A DNA stretch of 20,779 nucleotides from Bacteroidota bacterium (GTDB taxonomy: Bacteria > Spirochaetota > Spirochaetia > JABMQR01): the NCBI GenBank assembly GCA_013202335.1, contig JABMQR010000223.1, forward strand, positions 1-20,779, read 5' to 3'. Shown here one piece after another: positions 15,693 through 20,779 of this stretch; position 1 is the stretch's first letter, and every line of letters begins with the position of its first letter. Position numbers and translations under genes: made by a program. The notes under the pieces are model-generated. The model saw only the letters and a program-made list of their open reading frames with translations. It had not been told where the DNA came from and did no database searches.

Positions 15693-16427
15693 TTATTTTT
15701 TCTTTCCGCACACAGCGCATTCAGGATCAGGAGAAATCTGAATCTCATCAAATTCAGCTTTCAGACCATTAAACAGCAGCATCCTGCCCAACAAAGGCTC
15801 TCCAATTCCTGTAATTAATTTCAACACTTCAAGTGCCTGCATGGAAGAGAGAATCCCAACTGCCGCACCAACTACAGGAATCGGTCCTGCAGAATCCACC
15901 TTATCAGAAATCAAACAGGCTAAGCAGGGAAATGCATCAGGATAAAATACCGTTATCTGTCCGCTCATCCCATACATACCGGCATGAACCATCGGAATTT
16001 TCCGGGAAACACAGTACCTGTTCAGGACAAACCGGGATTTAATGGAATCAAGGCAATCCACTATGATGTCTGCTCCTGCCGCAGCATCCGATATTGATTC
16101 ATCAGTCAGTCGTATAGGCAGAGCTGTTACCTCAACCCGCGGATTCAGCTTTGCTATCATCTCTTTTGCAGAATGGACTTTGAGTTTTCCCAGATTCGAT
16201 TCAGCGTGCAGAATTTGCCGATTAAGATTAGTTTCCTCAACAACATCATGATCACAAAGAATAAGCTTTCCAACCCCTGCCACCGCAAGGTACATAGCAG
16301 CGGCACTGGCCAGCCCACCGGTACCTGCAAGCAGAACAGTGGCCTGTTCAACTCTTTCCTGTGCCTCAACACCCCAGCCGGGATAAATGAGCTGCCGAAA
16401 ATAGGTTTTATATTGATCCGGAAACAT
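15693..16427 (-). CDS. HesA/MoeB/ThiF-family E1-like adenylyltransferase
   Basis: The start at 16427 is set by AGGAGG seven bases upstream and gives 244 residues; the frame stays open to 16472. The Rossmann nucleotide loop is VLLAGTGGLAS (31-41), with D59 and R70 in CDHDVVEETNLNRQ, D127 in DCLDSIKSR, and zinc-binding pairs C168/C171 and C237/C240. This family adenylates the C-terminal glycine of a ubiquitin-like sulfur carrier such as MoaD or ThiS. The catalytic cysteine that ThiF carries before the PVVG block is absent (SAGPIPVVGAAVG), which favours MoeB or an uncharacterised HesA type. No MoaD, ThiS or other cofactor gene is nearby, so the pathway is unresolved. Confidence 0.85.
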   Translation of the reverse strand: MFPDQYKTYFRQLIYPGWGVEAQERVEQATVLLAGTGGLASAAAMYLAVAGVGKLILCDHDVVEETNLNRQILHAESNLGKLKVHSAKEMIAKLNPRVEVTALPIRLTDESISDAAAGADIIVDCLDSIKSRFVLNRYCVSRKIPMVHAGMYGMSGQITVFYPDAFPCLACLISDKVDSAGPIPVVGAAVGILSSMQALEVLKLITGIGEPLLGRMLLFNGLKAEFDEIQISPDPECAVCGKKK

Positions 16428-16614
16428 AATTAGCCTCCTGGTGCTGCGTATACCTTTACCTTGCGCATTCATACTGCGTTGATCTAGTACTCGAAATGCT
16501 CAACTACCTGAAGTTTGTTTAGAAAAGCAGCACTACTGTTATGCAATAAACTATTATAAACAAACATCCAAAAATAAAAACTCGTGTTTTTATTCAGCTT
16601 TCACAAGCAGGCAT

Positions 16615-16657
16615 TAAAAAAATAGCCGGACAGTTATAATTTACGTAGTGCCCGGCT
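16615..16657 (-). terminator. Likely Rho-independent terminator of the FKBP gene
   Basis: On the minus strand AGCCGG (16657-16652) pairs with CCGGCT (16629-16624) and is followed by ATTTTTTTA. It begins 26 bases after the FKBP stop. The loop is long (22 bases), which weakens the call, but the position and T-run are right. Confidence 0.55.
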
Positions 16658-16682
16658 CTATCAGTAATAATTACTCTATCTT

Positions 16683-17420
16683 CTACTGGCCGGTAATTGA
16701 AATAAGTTCAACATCAAAAACCAGCATTTCATTCGGGCCGATTAATTCTCCGGCACCTATTTCGCCATATCCAAGATCCGGGTGAATATAGAAGCGGTAA
16801 CTGCTGCCCACACTCATTAACTGAACACCTTCAGTCCATCCCGGTATTACCGCATTAAGCGGAAATGTTGCAGGAGTTCCTCTTTGGTAGGAACTGTCAA
16901 AAACCGTACCATTAAGAAGCGTTCCGCTGTAATGAACAGTAACCTCATCTTCAGAGGTAGGCTTTGCACCTTCACCCGCTACAATCACTTCGTACTGAAG
17001 ACCGCTTTCAGTCGTAATAATTCCTTCTCTATCCTTGTTCTCTGCAAGAAAAGATTCAGCCTTCTCAAGATTTACACCAGCGGATGCAGCAGTCAATTCC
17101 GCTTGTTCTGCCATGAGAACTTCCTGATATTCCATCATTATCTGATCCATCTCTTCTGCTGAGTAAAGAGCTTCTCCATCTCCAAAAACGGCTTCCATCG
17201 CCAAAGCAAAATATCGGGAATCCAGCTCAACATCCTGACTCTTATAGCTATCAGACATCAAATAACCCAAAGAATAACTGACACGCTCAATCAATGTTTC
17301 AGGTGCTGCCAGAGAATCCTGTGCAACTATTTCTCCAGCTTCGTCATTTGCTGTACAGCCTGTAAATAAAACCAACAGTATTGTGATTAAAACAACTACT
17401 GCTAAAATACCTTTTCTCAT
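16683..17420 (-). CDS. FKBP-type peptidyl-prolyl isomerase lipoprotein (Mip/FkpA-like)
   Basis: The start at 17420 has AAGGAAGG seven bases upstream and gives 245 residues; the frame stays open to 17492. The N-terminus is a lipoprotein signal (MRKGILAVVVLITILLVLFTGC) with the lipobox cysteine at 22, so the protein is membrane-anchored outside the cytoplasm. An acidic helical FKBP_N dimerisation domain spans about 40-140, and a complete FKBP catalytic domain spans 158-243 with VHYSGTLLNGTVFDSS, IPGWTEGVQLM and HPDLGYGEIGAGELIGPNEM. It catalyses proline isomerisation and chaperones exported proteins. It is transcribed divergently from the diguanylate cyclase and probably has its own promoter and terminator. 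Confidence 0.93.
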   Translation of the reverse strand: MRKGILAVVVLITILLVLFTGCTANDEAGEIVAQDSLAAPETLIERVSYSLGYLMSDSYKSQDVELDSRYFALAMEAVFGDGEALYSAEEMDQIMMEYQEVLMAEQAELTAASAGVNLEKAESFLAENKDREGIITTESGLQYEVIVAGEGAKPTSEDEVTVHYSGTLLNGTVFDSSYQRGTPATFPLNAVIPGWTEGVQLMSVGSSYRFYIHPDLGYGEIGAGELIGPNEMLVFDVELISITGQ

Positions 17421-17445
17421 ATTGAATACCTTCCTTATGCAAACT

Positions 17446-17474
17446 TTATTAGTGCAACTTCTGTACTGTATCAA
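17446..17474 (-). promoter_or_regulatory. Candidate promoter of the FKBP lipoprotein gene
   Basis: On the minus strand TTGATA (17474-17469) and TAATAA (17451-17446) are separated by 17 bases, 25 bases before the ATG. The -35 is good and the -10 is weak. The predicted leader contains the AAGGAAGG ribosome site. Confidence 0.4.
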
Positions 17475-17537
17475 AGAGAACAAAAAAAGCAAAGAGCTGC
17501 AGTTTATCTAGCTGCTAATTCTTTTTCCAGATGTCTA

Positions 17538-17566
17538 TTGAACTCTCACATGTTGGGTATTATAAT
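17538..17566 (+). promoter_or_regulatory. Strong sigma-70-type promoter of the diguanylate cyclase
   Basis: TTGAAC (17538-17543) and a perfect TATAAT (17561-17566) are separated by exactly 17 bases. Transcription should begin about seven bases after the -10, at roughly 17572-17574, which is the ATG itself. No ribosome site lies before the ATG, so the mRNA is predicted to be leaderless. Confidence 0.65.
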
Positions 17567-17571
17567 GCAGC

Positions 17572-19491
17572 ATGAGAAAAATAGTACTTTTTATAGGTTT
17601 TATACTACTTGCAGTTAGTGTTTTTGGGATCGTGTTTAATTTTGGGCTGAGTTTTTTCAATGCAAAATCTGTAGAAAAAGGTATAATAGATTTTTCAGAA
17701 AATTCATATGCATCAATATCACCAACAATCCTGAAAGGAGACTGGGAAATTTACCCGGATCAGCTGACGGATTCCGAACAGTGGAAATCAGAAACAGAAC
17801 CGTTGTACACACAAGTCCCATCAAGCTGGACAACCCTCTCTGTAAATAATGAGGGAGAAAAATTGAAATCTTTCGGGTTTGCCGCATATAGAGTCCAATT
17901 ACTCCTGCCTGAATCAGGCTATTACAGTATTGCAATCGATACTGTATATACTGCATACGAAATGTATGTGAATGGTATATTGGTTGCAGAAGTCGGAAAT
18001 TTTGGAACAGATCAAGAGAGTCACTATCCGCGTTTTACGGATAGAATTGTTACTTTTTACTGCCCCGAGCCGCAAGCTGATATTGTTTTTAATATCAGCA
18101 ATTTCACACATCCCTTTAGCGGCTTCGGAAAAGCTCCGATTTTTGGGCTTCCCCATGAAATAAACCGGATAATGATTACCACGTACAGCACTTCACTCTT
18201 CCTGATTGGTATTCTGTGTATGAACGCACTCTTTATGCTCTTCTTCTACAGTAAGAACAACCAGGATAAAAGTATCCTCTATTTTTCCGCACTCTGTATT
18301 TTAATATCACTAAGAACAATTACGACAAACACCGTTTTAACATTTTATTTACCCAACATCCCCACTTCTCTGCAGCTGAAACTCGAATATCTCTCGATAA
18401 CATTAACTTTTATTGCAGCTATTCTTTACATCAAACATGCGTTTCCTCACCTTCTTCATCATATAGTGGAAAAAGCCTTACTTGGAATCTCTTTAGCCTA
18501 CTCTCTGGCTATCATAATCCTCCCTGTTCGTATCTATAACCTTGCCTTGATATACTTTTTTATCATGCTGGCTCTAGCAGCTGTATACTGGCTAATTGCA
18601 ATGTTCATTTCCTGGTTTAAAAAAGAACAGGCATCAGGAATTATTCTTTTCGGCGGATTTATTCTGACCCTGGCTGTTATTAATGACATTATCTACTATT
18701 TATCGGGCACGACAAACCTTTTTGCTGCTGAATTAAGCGCCTTCGGACTTACCTTCTTTATCATAACGCACTCAAATGAGTTCTCATACAAGTTCCTCCA
18801 GGCATTAATAATCGCATCTGAGACGACGAAGGACCTGGAAAATAAGGTTACTGCCAGAACCCGGCAGCTCAGCGAACTAAACAGCAAGCTGCTGGTTATG
18901 GCCACAAAGGATGAACTGACAGATCTTTGGAACAGGAATGAACTTCAGCAAAGATCTGAAAAAGAAACAGCAAAATATAATCGTTACTATACTACAAACT
19001 CAACCTATTTTTCCGTACAATACTTAGATCTGGACAACTTTAAATATTATAATGACACCTTCTCCCATGAAGCTGGGGACAGAATACTAAAAATATTTGC
19101 TAAAGTACTCTTAGGGCTATGCAGGAAATCCGATACCATTTTCCGTATGGGTGGTGATGAATTTGTCATATTTCTGCCAAAAACTAATACTGCCAGTGCA
19201 GCACAACTTTCCCAAAGAATTCTGGATATTCTTGATTCTTTCAATGATTCAGTGGCAGCAGAACTGAGCAGCATAGTTAAGCATCAGGTAGTCATATCCC
19301 GCGAACGGCAGCTTACCTGTTCTATCGGGATTGCGGTTCATGAAAATGGGTTTATCAACATAGACCGTTTAATCCAATATGCTGATACAGCTCTGCTCAG
19401 AGCGAAGGAACAAGGGAAAAATTGTTTTATTATACATTCGGGACACTCACTCTCGACGATCAAGAAGATCCATCCTATTCAGAATCAGTAA
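17572..19491 (+). CDS. Membrane diguanylate cyclase: 7TM (7TMR-DISM-like) sensor with GGDEF domain
   Basis: The 639-residue protein begins with a membrane anchor or signal segment (about 5-28). It then has an extracytoplasmic beta-rich domain (about 50-190; LKGDWEIYP, FAAYRVQLLLP, EMYVNG) like the sensor of 7TMR-DISM receptors, a block of about seven transmembrane helices (205-400) and a helical linker (415-445). The C-terminal GGDEF domain (446-622) has an intact GGDEF (527-531) and an intact inhibitory I-site RKSD (518-521) five residues upstream. It should therefore make cyclic di-GMP with product feedback. The external ligand is unknown; the domain resembles carbohydrate-binding folds. 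It is the only plus-strand gene of the window, has its own promoter, and its 3' end overlaps the convergent gene by 45 bases. Confidence 0.93.
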   Translation: MRKIVLFIGFILLAVSVFGIVFNFGLSFFNAKSVEKGIIDFSENSYASISPTILKGDWEIYPDQLTDSEQWKSETEPLYTQVPSSWTTLSVNNEGEKLKSFGFAAYRVQLLLPESGYYSIAIDTVYTAYEMYVNGILVAEVGNFGTDQESHYPRFTDRIVTFYCPEPQADIVFNISNFTHPFSGFGKAPIFGLPHEINRIMITTYSTSLFLIGILCMNALFMLFFYSKNNQDKSILYFSALCILISLRTITTNTVLTFYLPNIPTSLQLKLEYLSITLTFIAAILYIKHAFPHLLHHIVEKALLGISLAYSLAIIILPVRIYNLALIYFFIMLALAAVYWLIAMFISWFKKEQASGIILFGGFILTLAVINDIIYYLSGTTNLFAAELSAFGLTFFIITHSNEFSYKFLQALIIASETTKDLENKVTARTRQLSELNSKLLVMATKDELTDLWNRNELQQRSEKETAKYNRYYTTNSTYFSVQYLDLDNFKYYNDTFSHEAGDRILKIFAKVLLGLCRKSDTIFRMGGDEFVIFLPKTNTASAAQLSQRILDILDSFNDSVAAELSSIVKHQVVISRERQLTCSIGIAVHENGFINIDRLIQYADTALLRAKEQGKNCFIIHSGHSLSTIKKIHPIQNQ

Positions 19492-20289
19492 ATAATCCAG
19501 AGTGAATATCGGTCTCCACCAGGGAAGCTCAGGATAAGGATTCGGCATCCCTCCATCTTCCTCTATAGATTCAAAATAACGGTCTGTTTGCCTTTCAACA
19601 AGCTCCTCGGGCATCATATCAATAAAATGATACCAGTAACGAGTTAATAAGAAATAGGATTCTCTCTCCTCATATATATGCTCTGTCAATTTCTGCTGCA
19701 GCACATCAAGCACCTTTTCCCAGCGGCTAAAAGATGTCTCATTTACGGCATAGACAAACAGCGGATAGTTATATTCCGTAAGAATTTCCGGGATAGCAAT
19801 GGTGTCGGCGAAGTTCTCAACGATTTTCTTTGCACGCTGACGAAGAGGCATATTGAATTTTGCCAGATATCCGGCAAGTGACAAAATTCTTGTTTCATCA
19901 GAGTTAAGCCACCAAACCTGATGGGGATACGTACGAACGTCATCCGGAATGAAGGGGATAATACCGTTTTCAGTAATTGTATGTTCAACCCATTCTCTGG
20001 CTCGCTGAAGCAGCGGTTTAACCTGATCTATACAATTGATCTTATTAGTCAACATATCCAAATAATAAAAAGCTGTCTCCATCCCGATACCGGTACTTAC
20101 CGGGGTTAGCAGATCCGGTTCAATCCCATTACCAAAACCCCCGTCACTGTTCTGATATGCCGCAATAGCTTTAATGCACATTTCAACGGGGGTCCCCTCA
20201 AACAGTGCCGAATACATTTGACGCTCCAGAAGTCTGGAATTCCTGAGAATGTAAAATCTGGTTTTTTCAGAAAGTGTTTGTGTAAACAT
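19447..20289 (-). CDS. Alpha-toroid protein resembling prenyltransferase/squalene-cyclase repeats
   Basis: The 280-residue, mostly helical protein carries a QNSDGGFGNG block (46-55) and a second EDGGMPNPYPELPWWRP block near the C-terminus (244-260). These look like the glycine- and aromatic-rich loops of the QW repeats in terpene cyclases and prenyltransferases. The catalytic DxDD-type motif of squalene cyclases is not visible, so I cannot assign an enzymatic role; polysaccharide-related (alpha/alpha)6 folds are an alternative. The start at 20289 lies five bases after the stop of the upstream Cys-rich gene, so the two are co-transcribed. Its last 45 bases overlap the end of the diguanylate cyclase on the opposite strand, where residues FTLDYLLILNRMDLLDRRE are encoded. 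Confidence 0.75.
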   Translation of the reverse strand: MFTQTLSEKTRFYILRNSRLLERQMYSALFEGTPVEMCIKAIAAYQNSDGGFGNGIEPDLLTPVSTGIGMETAFYYLDMLTNKINCIDQVKPLLQRAREWVEHTITENGIIPFIPDDVRTYPHQVWWLNSDETRILSLAGYLAKFNMPLRQRAKKIVENFADTIAIPEILTEYNYPLFVYAVNETSFSRWEKVLDVLQQKLTEHIYEERESYFLLTRYWYHFIDMMPEELVERQTDRYFESIEEDGGMPNPYPELPWWRPIFTLDYLLILNRMDLLDRRE

Positions 20290-20294
20290 CTGTT

Positions 20295-20678
20295 TTAACC
20301 TATATCAATTTGGATTCTGCATCTGCTGCCGCCGTGAATTACCGACTCGGTGACTTCTACCTGTACATCCCTCTCCAAAATAAATTCCCACATGTGGCGA
20401 TAAAACCCCGCCCCGCAAAGACAATACTCTTTCGGCAGGGTACTTGCTTCTCCCGTCTCAATAAACTCACGTATGCGGGGACAATGGCAGTAGTGACTTT
20501 TTCTCAGATTTTCATCCGTTGCTTCATACCATGCATGGAAATCTTTTGGAATTTTTACGGCAGTAATAGTATTACCTTCAAGTTTCCCGGCCATACCCAT
20601 TCCTTCACTTACCATAAAATCAATCTGTTCATCATTTAGTTGTTTATAAGGTCGAATTATAATGGACCCAATTGTCAA
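20295..20678 (-). CDS. Cys-rich DUF6144-like protein, probably 5'-truncated by an IS end
   Basis: The frame from a TTG at 20678 gives 127 residues with SHYCHCPRIREFI (C64, C66), YCLCGAGFYRHMWEFIL (C86, C88) and a C-terminal VEVTESVIHGGSRCRIQI block (C120). This combination resembles the C-terminal half of DUF6144-type proteins with a V4R-like ligand-binding fold; the assignment is from memory and the function is unknown. There is no ribosome site before the TTG, and the frame opens only after a TAA inside the neighbouring IS end. The first residues (TIGS) look IS-derived and the true N-terminal half appears lost. An ATG at 20615 could serve as an internal start. Confidence 0.55.
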   Translation of the reverse strand: MTIGSIIIRPYKQLNDEQIDFMVSEGMGMAGKLEGNTITAVKIPKDFHAWYEATDENLRKSHYCHCPRIREFIETGEASTLPKEYCLCGAGFYRHMWEFILERDVQVEVTESVIHGGSRCRIQIDIG

Positions 20679-20779
20679 TACAGCAAAATCAATATCTTAG
20701 TTTGATTTAAGCTGTAGCTCCATATACTTCATCAGGGGTTTTTATCCCATGAGCAGTATGCGGTCTAAAACTATTATAC
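20663..20779 (-). mobile_element. Right end of an IS3-family insertion sequence
   Basis: The end of a transposase gene is followed, 44 bases after its stop, by a putative terminus. On the plus strand this terminus starts TGGACCCAATTGTCAA at 20663, i.e. the element ends in CA on the minus strand. The TG...CA ends and a transposase tail near the end fit the IS3 family. The left end and any target duplication are outside the window. Confidence 0.55.
20707..20779 (-). CDS. IS3-family transposase, C-terminal fragment
   Basis: The minus strand reads YNSFRPHTAHGIKTPDEVYG followed by ATA and TAA (20707-20709). This is the conserved end of the rve/DDE integrase-core transposase of IS3-type elements (usually YN..RPH..L...TP.E.Y). 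Only about 24 codons are inside the window; the catalytic residues and start lie beyond the right edge. It is too short for the usual ORF length limits but is highly diagnostic. Confidence 0.85.
   Translation of the reverse strand, partial: YNSFRPHTAHGIKTPDEVYGATA

Overview
The window is an AT-rich bacterial chromosomal segment with almost every gene on the minus strand; the only convincing plus-strand gene is a diguanylate cyclase at 17572. The gene mix suggests a free-living, Gram-negative-type heterotroph and most resembles a spirochaete of the Spirochaetaceae. It includes a UgpB-type sugar/glycerol-phosphate binding protein, glycerophosphodiesterases, sulfatases, a lone mevalonate kinase, a Mip/FkpA-type FKBP lipoprotein, and 7TM-GGDEF and hybrid-kinase signalling proteins. 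The taxonomic guess is inference from gene content only.

Layout. 1-130: five 24-bp repeat units, probably the end of an IS21-like element that cuts off the C-terminal half of a glycoside hydrolase (95-961). About 1200: a sharp composition change into a very AT-rich methyltransferase (1179-1982). 2055-3222: a DUF2007 protein and a CPBP membrane protease, separated by a 167-bp MITE-like element with 23-bp inverted ends and a 9-bp target duplication. 3475-5282: an intact sulfatase directly behind a sulfatase gene with a large internal deletion. 5466-5753: a DUF4326 protein. 6000-9566: a 1188-residue hybrid histidine kinase whose sensor is a UrtA/AmiC-type amide/urea-binding domain with no visible membrane anchor. 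9671-12986: Tex and a GHMP (mevalonate-type) kinase. 13011-15559: a decayed glycerophosphodiester island, with a broken ugpB, one intact GDPD and one broken GDPD. 15693-17420: a MoeB/ThiF-type enzyme and an FKBP lipoprotein. 17572-19491: a 7TM diguanylate cyclase with a strong promoter so close to the ATG that its mRNA should be leaderless. 19447-20678: an alpha-toroid (prenyltransferase-fold-like) protein and a Cys-rich protein whose 5' end seems to be cut by an IS3-family element whose transposase tail runs off the right edge.

Overall picture. Both edges are insertion-sequence ends that truncate a gene, and three internal genes (sulfatase, ugpB, GDPD) carry internal deletions, a frameshift or a nonsense codon. 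This points to ongoing erosion of extracellular scavenging functions, while core and signalling genes (tex, GHMP kinase, FKBP, hybrid kinase, diguanylate cyclase) stay intact. Non-coding gaps are all under 300 bp. The longest, 3190-3474, holds nothing I recognise; 16428-16682 holds a likely terminator for the FKBP gene; 14662-14866 holds nothing clear. No tRNA, rRNA, CRISPR array or riboswitch was recognised.
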